In this document: positions 1-7,525 of the stretch, piece by piece
How the letters are laid out: every line of letters begins with the position of its first letter
Position numbering within the stretch: position 1 is the stretch's first letter
DNA from: Hymenobacter sp. YIM 151858-1
GTDB lineage: Bacteria; Bacteroidota; Bacteroidia; Cytophagales; Hymenobacteraceae
NCBI RefSeq assembly: GCF_025979705.1
Contig: NZ_CP110136.1
Coordinates: 3,534,001 to 3,598,000, forward strand
Length of the DNA: 64,000 bases
Direction: 5' to 3'
Made by a program: the position numbers and the translations under genes
The notes under the pieces: generated by a model
Databases searched by the model: none
Seen by the model: the letters and a program-made list of their open reading frames with translations, nothing else
What the model was told of the DNA's origin: nothing

Positions 1-89
1 TGTAGACCATACTGTGGGGGCGCCGCGCAGGCGTCGGGCTGACGTTGAACGGCGCCGGTTAGCGTATTTTGCGCAAATTTACGACAGAA

Positions 90-209
90 GAGTAGTCAGT
101 AGTCGTTGTGGAGTACTGAGACTCAGCCACCCGGGCAAAACGGGCCGGCTCATGCAGCCTTTGGGCACGTTTATTCGTCTGACTACCGCCTACCAACTAC
201 CCAATACGC
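90..209. repeat. Heptad array with inverted arms before the CPBP gene
   Basis: Bases 91-125 read in steps of seven (AGTAGTC, AGTAGTC, GTTGTGG, AGTACTG, AGACTCA). Bases 177-209 also read in sevens (GTCTGAC, TACCGCC, TACCAAC, TACCCAA, TACGC) and are roughly the reverse complement of the first arm. The right arm ends directly at the ATG at 210, which supports that start. The remainder of bases 1-209 shows no convincing gene. Confidence 0.6.
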
Positions 210-1277
210 ATGAAAGGTTTCGCCCGCTCCACCGAAACGATGCACCCTGCCCTCACGCTGCTGCTGCTCACGCTGCTGGTGGTGGCCGGCATGTGCATCG
301 GCATGTTTCTCGCCGTATCGGTAGTTACCGTAGCTTATGGAGTTGACTTGCTGCGCTTGCCCGATGTGCTGGCCTCGCCTTCGCGCTACACCTACGGCTG
401 GGCCGTGCTGATGTGGCTGCAAGGCCTATCGCTACTGGCCGGTTTTGGGGCTGGCGCGTACTTCCTGCCCGTGCTGCGCGGCCTAAAGCCCGCCGAGTAC
501 TTTGCGCCGCGCCGCCCGGTACCCGTGTGGTGGTTACTGGCGGCTATGGTGCTGATGATCGTGAGCATGCCGGCGCTGTCGGGCTTGGTAGCCTGGAACG
601 CCGATGCCCACCTGCCCTCGTGGCTCTACGACCTAGAAAAGGCCGCCCGCGAAAAAGAAGACCAGGCCCAGGCACTTACCACCTTCCTTACCAAATTTGG
701 CACCACCACCCGCTTTTTGGTGGCCGTGCTGGTAGTGGCGGTAGTACCCGCCATTGCCGAAGAACTAACCTTTCGGGGCGTAGTGCTGCGCCAGTTCAGC
801 CGCTGGACGAAATCCGTGCACTGGGGCGTGTGGCTATCGGCCATCGTGTTCAGTGCCATTCACATGCAGTTCTTCGGGTTTGTGCCGCGCATGGTGTTGG
901 GCGTGTTGCTGGGTTACCTGTTTGCCTGGAGCGGCAATATTCTGGTGCCTATGGCGGCGCACTTTGCCCAAAACGGCTTTCAGCTGCTGTTGCTCTTTTT
1001 GCAGCAACGCGGCACCATCAGCTTCGATGCCGATGCCAACGAACCCATGGCCTGGCCACTGATGCTCATCTCATTGGTGCTTACCCTGGGGCTGCTCTAC
1101 TGGCTGCAGCGGCAATTTGCGGCGCATGAGGCCGCCACTACCGAGGCGCACGTGCTTACCAGCCACGGCGTGCAAGTGCGCACCGCCGCCGACGTGCCGC
1201 CCGCTGTGCCGCCCGTAGCCGGCCACACCCTCACCTCGCATGGCATCGAAACGCCGCCCGAAGCTCCTGCCGTATAA
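210..1277 (+). CDS. CPBP family intramembrane glutamic endopeptidase
   Basis: A 355-residue polytopic membrane protein of the CPBP/Abi (Rce1-like) family. These intramembrane metal-independent proteases cut CAAX-like or bacteriocin-related substrates in the lipid bilayer. The signature EExxxR is seen as AEELTFRG with the glutamates at residues 184-185, followed by FSAIH (second motif) and the MAAHFAQN motif near 250. About seven to eight hydrophobic segments span residues 10-300. The C-terminal tail is soluble and holds two copies of LTSHG about 25 residues apart, a lineage-specific extension of unknown role. The start at 210 directly follows a repeat arm; a second ATG at 240 is possible. The next gene, cdsA, lies in the same frame 57 bases downstream. 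The physiological substrate cannot be inferred. Confidence 0.88.
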   Translation: MKGFARSTETMHPALTLLLLTLLVVAGMCIGMFLAVSVVTVAYGVDLLRLPDVLASPSRYTYGWAVLMWLQGLSLLAGFGAGAYFLPVLRGLKPAEYFAPRRPVPVWWLLAAMVLMIVSMPALSGLVAWNADAHLPSWLYDLEKAAREKEDQAQALTTFLTKFGTTTRFLVAVLVVAVVPAIAEELTFRGVVLRQFSRWTKSVHWGVWLSAIVFSAIHMQFFGFVPRMVLGVLLGYLFAWSGNILVPMAAHFAQNGFQLLLLFLQQRGTISFDADANEPMAWPLMLISLVLTLGLLYWLQRQFAAHEAATTEAHVLTSHGVQVRTAADVPPAVPPVAGHTLTSHGIETPPEAPAV

Positions 1278-1334
1278 CCACCTAGGGCTGCCGCTGCCAC
1301 CTCCGCTTTTTCTGCCACCAGCGCTTCTGCACTC

Positions 1335-2246
1335 TTGATTACCTCCACTACTCCGTCGCCCGCCAACTCGCCCGAGGCCGCCAAGCCGCCCGGCATGTCC
1401 AACATGTGGCAGCGCATCATTTCCGGCGCTATCGGGGCGGTGGCGCTGCTGGGCTGCATTTGGTACAGCGGCTGGACGTTCGGCCTGTTTTTCGGCATTG
1501 TGCAGGCCCGCATGCTGTGGGAGTTTTACCGCATGATGCGCGTGGCCGGCTACCGGCCGGCTGCCATCGTGGGCACGGGCACCAGCCTGGTGGTGTTTGG
1601 CCTGCTCTACGTGCTCGGCGACGTGGATGCCCGCCCCTACGAAACCACCGAGCCGGTGCTGCTCACGCTGGCCTCGCTTATCCTGATTGTACCGTTGGTG
1701 TTCCTGTTGCGCGAAATGGCCCGCTGGAGCGACTCCGATGAACACCAGCCCTTTGCCAACCTAGGCGTGGCCATGGGCGGCCTCTTCTACGTGAGCCTGC
1801 CCATGAGCCTGTTGTGCCTGATTGGCTTCACCGAAGACGGCTACGACTACCGCCGCATTTTCGGCCTGCTCTTCCTGGTGTGGGCGGCCGATACCGGCGC
1901 TTACATCGCCGGTAAAAACTTTGGCAAGCACAAGCTGGCGCCCAGCATTTCGCCCGGCAAAACCTGGGAGGGCTGGGTTGGCGGCACGCTGCTTACCCTG
2001 GCGGTGGGTTGGGGCCTGGGCTACCTGCTGCCCGATATGCCGCTGGCGCACCGCCTCGTAGCCGCTGCGGTGGTAGCCGTGTTTGGCGTGCTTGGCGATT
2101 TGGCCGAATCGATGCTGAAGCGCAGCGTGGGCGTAAAGGACTCGGGCCGCATTTTGCCCGGCCACGGCGGCCTGCTCGATCGGTTCGATGCCTTCCTGTT
2201 CATCGTGCCGGTGCTGGTAGTGCTGCTCCTGCTGTTCGATTTGTAA
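1335..2246 (+). CDS. cdsA: Phosphatidate cytidylyltransferase
   Basis: Converts phosphatidic acid and CTP to CDP-diacylglycerol in the inner membrane, the branch point of phospholipid synthesis. The family signature is complete near the C terminus (SMLKRSVGVKDSGRI, then PGHGGLLDRFD), and about seven to eight hydrophobic helices precede it. The reading frame is open back to the stop of the upstream gene. I give the TTG at 1335 as the start because codons from there have the GC-rich third positions of neighbouring genes; the ATG at 1395 (protein starting MSNMWQRIISG) is the main alternative and agrees with typical CdsA N termini. Phosphatidylserine decarboxylase, a later step, is encoded at 3936. 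Phosphatidylserine synthase is not in the window. Confidence 0.92.
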   Translation: MITSTTPSPANSPEAAKPPGMSNMWQRIISGAIGAVALLGCIWYSGWTFGLFFGIVQARMLWEFYRMMRVAGYRPAAIVGTGTSLVVFGLLYVLGDVDARPYETTEPVLLTLASLILIVPLVFLLREMARWSDSDEHQPFANLGVAMGGLFYVSLPMSLLCLIGFTEDGYDYRRIFGLLFLVWAADTGAYIAGKNFGKHKLAPSISPGKTWEGWVGGTLLTLAVGWGLGYLLPDMPLAHRLVAAAVVAVFGVLGDLAESMLKRSVGVKDSGRILPGHGGLLDRFDAFLFIVPVLVVLLLLFDL

Positions 2247-2317
2247 GCCACACCTAGGGCCGTACCCGCGCCACTGCTAGCCGTACAAGCCTTTTTCTGC
2301 GTATTGGGGAAACCTAG

Positions 2318-2325
2318 TACCTTTG
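2318..2325 (+). promoter_or_regulatory. Bacteroidetes -7 box for gdh
   Basis: TACCTTTG matches the Bacteroidetes -7 consensus TAnnTTTG exactly and lies about 100 bases before the chosen gdh ATG. No clear -33 TTG at standard spacing is visible. Confidence 0.55.
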
Positions 2326-2426
2326 GCGCGTCATTTTTCCGCCCGCTTGCTGGCTGCTCGGCTGGCCTCGGGCGGCCGCTGTTTTTGCATTCCCCCATCT
2401 TCAACCCCACTTACCCGATCAACAGC

Positions 2427-3713
2427 ATGGCCACTACGGTGTATAAAGAGCCGGCCCCTAAGGTGGACCGCGAGAATCCGCTCGAATCTATGATGTCGCG
2501 TTTCAACGTGGCCGCCGATATCCTCGGCCTCGACGACGCGACGTATAACGTACTGAAAGCGCCCGACAAGCAAGTCATCGTGCACATTCCCGTGACGATG
2601 GACACCGGCGAAGTACGTGTTTTCGAGGGCTACCGCGTGGTTCACAACACGGTGCTCGGTCCGTCGAAAGGCGGCATTCGTTACGATAAGAACGTGCACC
2701 TGGACGAGGTAAAAGCCTTGGCCGCGTGGATGACCTGGAAGTGCGCCGTGGTTGACATCCCGTACGGCGGTGCCAAGGGCGGCATCATCTGCGACCCTAC
2801 CACCATGAGCCCCGGCGAAATCGAGCGCCTCACCCGCGCCTACACGCTGGCCATGAAGGACGTATTCGGTCCCGATAAAGATATTCCGGCCCCCGACATG
2901 GGCACCGGCCCGCGCGAAATGGCGTGGCTGATGGACGAATTCTCCAAAACCGTGGGCATGACGTCGCCGGCGGTGGTTACGGGCAAGCCGCTGGTAATGG
3001 GTGGCTCGCTGGGCCGCACCGAGGCTACGGGCCGCGGGGTAATGGTATCGGCGCTGGCGGCTATGCGCAAGCTGGGCATGGATCCCAAAGGCGCTTCGGC
3101 CGCTGTGCAGGGTTTCGGCAACGTAGGTTCGTGGGCGGCCAAGCTGCTGTGCGAGCAAGGCGTGAAAATTAAGGCTGTAAGCGACGTTTCGGGCGCGTAC
3201 TGGAACGAGAACGGCATCAACATCGACGAGGCCATTGCCTACAAGAACGCCCACAAGGGCCGCCTCGATGGCTACACCGGCGCTACGCTGATGGACAACG
3301 CCAACGACCTGCTGACCCTGCCCGTGGACGTGCTGGTGCCCGCCGCCGTTGAAGACGTAATTACCGAGCACAACGCCCACGACATCAAGGCTCGACTGAT
3401 TGTGGAAGGCGCTAACGGCCCCACCTCGGCCTCGGCCGACCCCATCATCAACGAGAAGGGCATTATGGTGGTACCCGACATTCTGGCCAACTCGGGCGGC
3501 GTAACGGTTTCGTACTTCGAGTGGGTGCAAAACCGCCAGGGCTTCAAGTGGTCGGAAGAAATGGTAACCGAGCGCGCCGACCGCATCATGAACGATGCCT
3601 TCGAGAAGGTGTACGCCACGAGCCAGAAGTACAACATCCCGATGCGCATTGCCGCCTACGTGGTGGCTATCGATAAAGTAGCCCAGACCTACAAGTTCCG
3701 CGGCAGCTTCTAA
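2427..3713 (+). CDS. gdhA: Glu/Leu/Phe/Val dehydrogenase (glutamate dehydrogenase)
   Basis: Reversible oxidative deamination of glutamate to 2-oxoglutarate and ammonia with NAD(P), a hexameric cytosolic enzyme. The 428-residue product has the dehydrogenase N-terminal domain with KGGIRY (substrate binding) and PYGGAKGG (catalytic lysine), then a Rossmann domain with VQGFGNVGSWAAKLL. I chose the ATG at 2427 (MATTVYKEPAPK) rather than upstream codons in frame, because a -7 box at 2318 lies inside the longer frame and the family starts here. The gene appears monocistronic: its own promoter upstream and a strong hairpin at 3787-3814. Cofactor preference is not resolved by inspection. Confidence 0.95.
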   Translation: MATTVYKEPAPKVDRENPLESMMSRFNVAADILGLDDATYNVLKAPDKQVIVHIPVTMDTGEVRVFEGYRVVHNTVLGPSKGGIRYDKNVHLDEVKALAAWMTWKCAVVDIPYGGAKGGIICDPTTMSPGEIERLTRAYTLAMKDVFGPDKDIPAPDMGTGPREMAWLMDEFSKTVGMTSPAVVTGKPLVMGGSLGRTEATGRGVMVSALAAMRKLGMDPKGASAAVQGFGNVGSWAAKLLCEQGVKIKAVSDVSGAYWNENGINIDEAIAYKNAHKGRLDGYTGATLMDNANDLLTLPVDVLVPAAVEDVITEHNAHDIKARLIVEGANGPTSASADPIINEKGIMVVPDILANSGGVTVSYFEWVQNRQGFKWSEEMVTERADRIMNDAFEKVYATSQKYNIPMRIAAYVVAIDKVAQTYKFRGSF

Positions 3714-3786
3714 GCTCCGCTCCTGATAGCTGCCGGTGCCCGGGCCACCTAGGCGCGGCGGCCTGTATCAGAGTTCTGCATAAAGT

Positions 3787-3819
3787 ATAGCCCGGACCGC
3801 GAGGTCCGGGCTATCTTTG
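3787..3819 (+). terminator. 12-bp hairpin terminator overlapping a -7 box
   Basis: Bases 3787-3798 pair perfectly with 3803-3814 around a GCGA tetraloop, followed by CTTTG. This is a good intrinsic terminator for gdhA. The 3' end of the stem (3812-3819) is also TATCTTTG, a perfect Bacteroidetes -7 box for psd, so the end of one unit and the start of the next share bases. Confidence 0.7.
3812..3819 (+). promoter_or_regulatory. Bacteroidetes -7 box for psd
   Basis: TATCTTTG, exact match to TAnnTTTG, about 115 bases before the psd ATG and partly inside the terminator stem of the preceding gene. Confidence 0.5.
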
Positions 3820-3935
3820 TAACCACGCTCCGCCTTACTACCGCATTCCCGCTTGCTTCGTTTGCCGCTCGTTTGTTTTGCCTGATTGCCTGCTGAATCA
3901 GTTGCATATCCGCAATCAGCGCTCATCTGCGATTT

Positions 3936-4616
3936 ATGAAAATCCACAAAGAAGGTCGCCGTATTCTCTTCTTTACGCTGCTTATCCTGCTGGCCCTGAA
4001 CTTGTTGCTCTACCAGTTCAACGAGCAGGCCGAAGGGTTCAACCGCGTGTTTTCGGTTGTTTCGGTTATTGCCTTCTTGCTGCTGCTGCAGTTTTTTCGC
4101 AGCCCGTTCCGCAACCTGCTCACCCACGAAGATCTGGTAATTGCCCCGGCCGACGGCAAGGTGGTGGTGATTGAGGACGTACACGAGCCCGAGTACTTCG
4201 GCGACGTGCGCAAGCAGATCAGCATTTTCATGTCGCCGATCAACGTGCACATCACCCGCAACCCGGTATCGGGCACGGTGAAATATTTCAAGTATCACCC
4301 GGGCAAGTACCTGGTGGCCTGGCACCCCAAAAGCAGCACCAAAAACGAGCGCACCACGGTGGTGGTAGAGTCGGAAGCCGGCCCGCTGGTATTGTTCCGG
4401 CAGATTGCCGGCGCCATGGCCCGCCGCATTGTGTGGTATGTAAACGAGGGCGACGAAGTAAGCCAGGGCGAGGAGTTCGGCTTTATCAAGTTCGGCTCGC
4501 GCGTCGACATCTTCGTGCCCGTCGATACCGAAATGAAGGTGCAGATTGGCGAGAAGGTAAAAGGCGGCCAAACCGTAATTGCCCAGCTGAAAACGCAGTC
4601 GTCGGGCTTGTTTTAA
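3936..4616 (+). CDS. psd: Phosphatidylserine decarboxylase proenzyme
   Basis: Decarboxylates phosphatidylserine to phosphatidylethanolamine at the inner membrane. The 226-residue product is the short Bacteroidetes form, with one or two N-terminal hydrophobic segments (about residues 9-27 and 36-50) and the pyruvoyl-type catalytic domain. The self-cleavage site is Gly187-Ser188 in the motif FGSRVD; Ser188 would become the pyruvoyl group of the small alpha chain. The family HxH-type motif is visible as NVHITRNPVSG. It lies alone between two hairpins with its own -7 box. Confidence 0.93.
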   Translation: MKIHKEGRRILFFTLLILLALNLLLYQFNEQAEGFNRVFSVVSVIAFLLLLQFFRSPFRNLLTHEDLVIAPADGKVVVIEDVHEPEYFGDVRKQISIFMSPINVHITRNPVSGTVKYFKYHPGKYLVAWHPKSSTKNERTTVVVESEAGPLVLFRQIAGAMARRIVWYVNEGDEVSQGEEFGFIKFGSRVDIFVPVDTEMKVQIGEKVKGGQTVIAQLKTQSSGLF

Positions 4617-4635
4617 GCTTTTGACTGACACATAG

Positions 4636-4676
4636 CAAAAGGCCCGCTGCTCCGATAGCAGCGGGCCTTTTGTTTT
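4636..4676 (+). terminator. Rho-independent terminator after psd
   Basis: A perfect 15-bp stem (4637-4651 with 4657-4671) around CCGAT, flanked by AAAA on one side and TTTTGTTTT on the other. It can act in both directions. Confidence 0.9.
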
Positions 4677-4691
4677 ACCTAGGGCTTCGTC

Positions 4692-4859
4692 TTGTCATCC
4701 TGAGCAAAGCGAAGGACCTTCTCACGCTAGGGAACCTCACCCCCAGCCCCTGCCTCGCTCCATGCGCGACATCGTAGAGAGAGGAGCGGATGCAATCTGG
4801 CGTCAGCACGCGGGATGTCTCGGTTCGTTGCTCGATGCGCAACATGCTCGACATGACAA
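4692..4859. repeat. Palindromic intergenic repeat, possible MITE-like element
   Basis: The ends are imperfect inverted repeats: TTGTCATCCTGAGC at 4692-4705 and the reverse complement of TTGTCATGTCGAGC at 4846-4859. Inside are no ORFs of note. The wording TGTCATCCTGAGC/AAGCGAAGGACC is of a kind I associate with dispersed repeats in Bacteroidetes genomes; that is memory, not a search. Confidence 0.5.
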
Positions 4860-4897
4860 CGACCTAGGAAATACCGCCCCCGGGCTTGGCCTGCGCC

Positions 4898-6070
4898 CTA
4901 AGTCACAATGTGCGGCACGAACTCCGAGAGGTTGGTGATGATACCGTTGGCGCGGCGGAAACCTAGGGCGCAGGCCTCGCCGGCCCAGAACACGCCGGCT
5001 TGGTAGCGGCGGCCTTGCGCATCGGCGGGCAGCTCGAGCCAGCGCTGGCGCACTTGGGGCTGCTGGTCGTACTCGCCTGGCTCGGCGTGCTGCACGCGGC
5101 CATCCTGCACCTCCGTCAGGCTTTGTCCTTCGCGGCCGAACAGCGGCTTGCGTACGTAGTGGCCGCCTAGGTCCTGCAACGAAGCTTCGACCAACAGGGG
5201 GTGGTGCGGAAACACTTGCCACAGCCACGCCAGCATGGCTTTGCTCTGGAAAAGCAACGTGTAGGCAGGGTTGGCAATAATCAGGTCGCGGCTTTGCAGC
5301 AGTTGCGTCAGGTCGGCGGTAAGCTCGGGCTCTTCTTCGGCCAGAATCTCCCAGGGCACCAGCTTAAACACAAACGGAAAGCGCTGCCACTCGCCGGGCG
5401 CTGCTTCGGCCCAGGCGCCCCGTTCTTCGCCCATCACCGATACCTGCATGGCATCAACCGGGCACACGTGTACGGAGGCAAAACCGGCCTCGCGGGCGGC
5501 TTCGGCTATTACCTGGCAGTTGGTTTCGTCTTCCTGGCTATCGGGCAAGTACACCAGCAGCAGGTTAGGCTCCAGGTCGGCGTTCAGGCCCAGCCACTCG
5601 CGTAGCTGCAGCTCCAAGCCCTCGAACAGCCCATTGGCTTGCTGCTGATCTTCGGGGCGGCCGGCGGCCATGAGGCTGGCCCATTGGACCACGGCCGTTT
5701 CGGGGATGCTTGTAGCCGTGTCGGCGTTGAACTCTACCAGCTTGATACCGTCGGGAGTAGCGGCAAGGTCGAAGCGGCCGTAGAGGTGCCAATGCCGTTC
5801 GTCGTTCCAGGAGTGCCGCACGGCTTGCCACAGGTTGGTGGGTATGCCCATCAGCTGCAGAAAATCGTCGGGGATGGGGTCGGGCACGGCCTGCACCAAC
5901 ATCTCGTAGAGCGTGTCGGCAGCCTGAAGCAGCTCTTCGGCTTGCGGTTCGCTGAGCTCCAGCGCCTCCGGGGCGAGGTACGTGGCGCAGGCATCCTCAA
6001 CGGCCCAATCCCAACCCAGGCGCCGAATGGCTGGGGTTACATCGCCGGTTAGTGGCAGGAGGCGGATCAT
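4898..6070 (-). CDS. Glutathionylspermidine synthase family ATP-grasp protein (YgiC-like)
   Basis: A 390-residue protein matching the synthetase (C-terminal ATP-grasp) domain of glutathionylspermidine synthase, without the amidase domain, so like E. coli YgiC/YjfC. Visible signatures are EFNADTATSIPE (residues 113-124), the substrate- and Mg-binding segment of the fold, and KPLFGREGQS near residue 305, an ATP-binding lysine segment. Such proteins are presumed ATP-dependent C-N ligases, but family members lacking the amidase domain have no proven substrate; glutathionylspermidine synthesis should not be assumed. It follows, after a 29-base heptad repeat, a lipoprotein resembling YgiB; ygiB and ygiC are adjacent in E. 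coli too. Confidence 0.85.
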   Translation of the reverse strand: MIRLLPLTGDVTPAIRRLGWDWAVEDACATYLAPEALELSEPQAEELLQAADTLYEMLVQAVPDPIPDDFLQLMGIPTNLWQAVRHSWNDERHWHLYGRFDLAATPDGIKLVEFNADTATSIPETAVVQWASLMAAGRPEDQQQANGLFEGLELQLREWLGLNADLEPNLLLVYLPDSQEDETNCQVIAEAAREAGFASVHVCPVDAMQVSVMGEERGAWAEAAPGEWQRFPFVFKLVPWEILAEEEPELTADLTQLLQSRDLIIANPAYTLLFQSKAMLAWLWQVFPHHPLLVEASLQDLGGHYVRKPLFGREGQSLTEVQDGRVQHAEPGEYDQQPQVRQRWLELPADAQGRRYQAGVFWAGEACALGFRRANGIITNLSEFVPHIVT

Positions 6071-6071
6071 G

Positions 6072-6099
6072 CGGTTAATTCATAATTATGAATTAGTAA
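6072..6099. repeat. Heptad array between the YgiB-like and YgiC-like genes
   Basis: The gap reads in sevens as TTAATTC, ATAATTA, TGAATTA, GTAA and is close to an inverted repeat. It fills the space between the stop codon of the lipoprotein gene (6100-6102) and the ATG of the YgiC-like gene (6068-6070). The same AATTCAT-type word is used at 13723-13819. Confidence 0.6.
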
Positions 6100-6789
6100 T
6101 TACCCACCAAAGCCGCGCGAACCACTGCTACGCGTGCCAAAGCCGCTGCTGCGGCCGTAGCTCGGGGCCGAGCTGCGGTACGTGCCGGTGCGGTAGGCGC
6201 TGCGCCGGAACGAGGGGCTTTCCTGAATACCGGCCGTGCGCGAGCTACGGCCCCCGTAGAAGCCACGCCCGTAAAAGCCGCGGCCTTCGTTTTCCCGCTC
6301 GCGGGCAATGTTCTGGCGCCAGCCGTAGTTCTGCTGCATCAGGCCGGGGTTAGCATAAAAGCCCGGGTTGGGCGTTAGGAAGCGGCCCGCCATGTAGCCG
6401 ATGCCGCTCCACATCAGTACATCCATAAGGCCGGTGCCAGCCACGCGGTTTTCGGGGTACTGGCGGGCGTAATCCTGCATTTGCCGCTGCAAGGCCTGGC
6501 CCTGCAGGGTATCCACCTTGCCATCGAAGTGGCGCAGAATGGCGGCTACTTCTTCCTTCCCGGCTGGGCGCTCAGCCGTTATTTTCCATTGGCCGGGCTG
6601 TACCTCCGTCATTTCGGTGATGACGCCCTGGCTAAAGGTTTCGCCGCTCCAGTCGCCGGTGGCTTCGGTTTCGGGGCGGCTATTGTTGGAGGTGCAGGCC
6701 GGCAGCACCGATAGGCCCAGGCTGGTAGCCGCAGCTACCAGCAGCAGGTTGCGGCGCCAGTCGCCGAGCCGGTAAAAGGTCTTGTTCAT
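6100..6789 (-). CDS. YgiB-like lipoprotein, glycine/serine/arginine-rich C terminus
   Basis: A 229-residue predicted lipoprotein: signal peptide with lipobox LPAC, acylated cysteine at residue 32. Residues 45-115 are hydrophilic. A hydrophobic segment (MDVLMWSGIGYMAGRFL, about 123-139) resembles the MAGYMMGRL stretch of E. coli YgiB. The C terminus is rich in Arg, Ser, Gly and Phe (RSSGFGTRSSGSRGFGG), again like the YgiB tail. The downstream YgiC-like gene makes a YgiB (DUF1190-like) assignment more credible, but similarity is only by eye. Role unknown; in E. coli the pair is linked loosely to the envelope. Probably co-transcribed with the ATP-grasp gene. Confidence 0.7.
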   Translation of the reverse strand: MNKTFYRLGDWRRNLLLVAAATSLGLSVLPACTSNNSRPETEATGDWSGETFSQGVITEMTEVQPGQWKITAERPAGKEEVAAILRHFDGKVDTLQGQALQRQMQDYARQYPENRVAGTGLMDVLMWSGIGYMAGRFLTPNPGFYANPGLMQQNYGWRQNIARERENEGRGFYGRGFYGGRSSRTAGIQESPSFRRSAYRTGTYRSSAPSYGRSSGFGTRSSGSRGFGG

Positions 6790-6900
6790 GGCAGTTGGTG
6801 GCTAGAGCAGCCGGGTGGGAGGGGTGGTAATGGGTACGCGAGAAAGCACCCTAGGTGCCTGATGCTTGTTGGAGTTCGGGCACCTAGGGCTTGGTACCAG

Positions 6901-7383
6901 TTAGAACCACTGCGCCATGCGCTGGCACAGCTGTTCGAGGTATTGCTGATCGGTTTCGTCGAAGTCGTTGAGCTGGTCGCTGTCTACGTCGAGCACGGCC
7001 ACTACGCTGCCCCCTTTGATGATGGGCACCACGATTTCCGACTTAGAGAGCGAGCTGCAGGCAATGTGCCCCGGAAACTGCTCGACATCGGGCACCAGCA
7101 AGGTGCGCGCCTGCGCCCACGAGCTGCCGCAAACGCCTTTGCCGCGCCGGATGCGCGTGCAGGCCACGGGGCCTTGAAACGGCCCCAGCACCAATTCGTC
7201 GTTCTTCACCACGTACACGCCCACCCAGAAAAAGCCGAACGTTTCTTTCAGGGCCGCCATGGCATTGGCCAGGTTGGCTATTTGGTCGGGCTCGCCCGTG
7301 GTCAGGGCTTCGATTTGGGGCAGGATGGATTGGTATTGCTCGGCTTTGGAAAGCGTGCGGTCGATAAGGAGGTCTTCGGCCAT
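6901..7383 (-). CDS. msrC: Free methionine-(R)-sulfoxide reductase, GAF domain
   Basis: A 160-residue single GAF-domain protein that reduces free methionine-R-sulfoxide using thioredoxin. The three conserved cysteines fall at residues 75 (VACTRIRRGKG), 85 (GVCGSSW) and 109 (HIACSS); the spacing is the same as Cys84/94/118 of the E. coli enzyme. SEIVVP and VLDVDS, typical of the family, are also present. I start it at the ATG at 7383 (MAEDLLIDR); a longer frame to 7464 would run through the heptad array and the -7 box. A perfect minus-strand -7 box lies at 7441-7448. The gene stands alone, between the YgiB-like gene and ribD. Confidence 0.92.
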   Translation of the reverse strand: MAEDLLIDRTLSKAEQYQSILPQIEALTTGEPDQIANLANAMAALKETFGFFWVGVYVVKNDELVLGPFQGPVACTRIRRGKGVCGSSWAQARTLLVPDVEQFPGHIACSSLSKSEIVVPIIKGGSVVAVLDVDSDQLNDFDETDQQYLEQLCQRMAQWF

Positions 7384-7390
7384 GTTCGTT

Positions 7391-7432
7391 TGGGGTGACA
7401 AGTAACAGGTGACAGGTAACACGTAACACGTC
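7391..7432. repeat. Heptad array GTRACAR in the leader of msrC
   Basis: Reads exactly in sevens: GTGACAA, GTAACAG, GTGACAG, GTAACAC, GTAACAC. It lies between the msrC -7 box and its ATG, so it should be transcribed as the 5' leader. The same words recur 49 kb away at 56692-56726. Confidence 0.75.
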
Positions 7433-7440
7433 AGCCGAAG

Positions 7441-7448
7441 CAAAAGTA
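7441..7448 (-). promoter_or_regulatory. Bacteroidetes -7 box for msrC
   Basis: CAAAAGTA on the plus strand is TACTTTTG on the minus strand, an exact TAnnTTTG match about 58 bases upstream of the chosen start. Confidence 0.5.
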
Positions 7449-7490
7449 ACCCGCGCCGCTCCAACCCGATTCAGCAAACCAAGTTCACCC

Positions 7491-7525
7491 TAACAGCTAA
7501 CAGCTAACAGCTAACAGCTAACAGC
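7491..7525. repeat. Perfect heptamer tandem repeat (TAACAGC)x5 at the ribD stop codon
   Basis: Five consecutive identical TAACAGC units, the only perfect array of the heptad family here. The last base belongs to the minus-strand stop codon of ribD (7525-7527). The perfection suggests recent slippage expansion. Confidence 0.9.

Noticed and set aside
14-346. 110-codon frame at the left edge
   Set aside because: Overlaps a heptad repeat and the CPBP gene; no protein-like character.
2331-3530. 399-codon open frame on the minus strand opposite gdhA
   Set aside because: Shadow of a GC-rich gene; the plus-strand protein has full glutamate dehydrogenase motifs and the antisense translation has none.
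7491-7525. CRISPR-like array
   Set aside because: Unit is only seven bases with no spacers; it is a tandem repeat.
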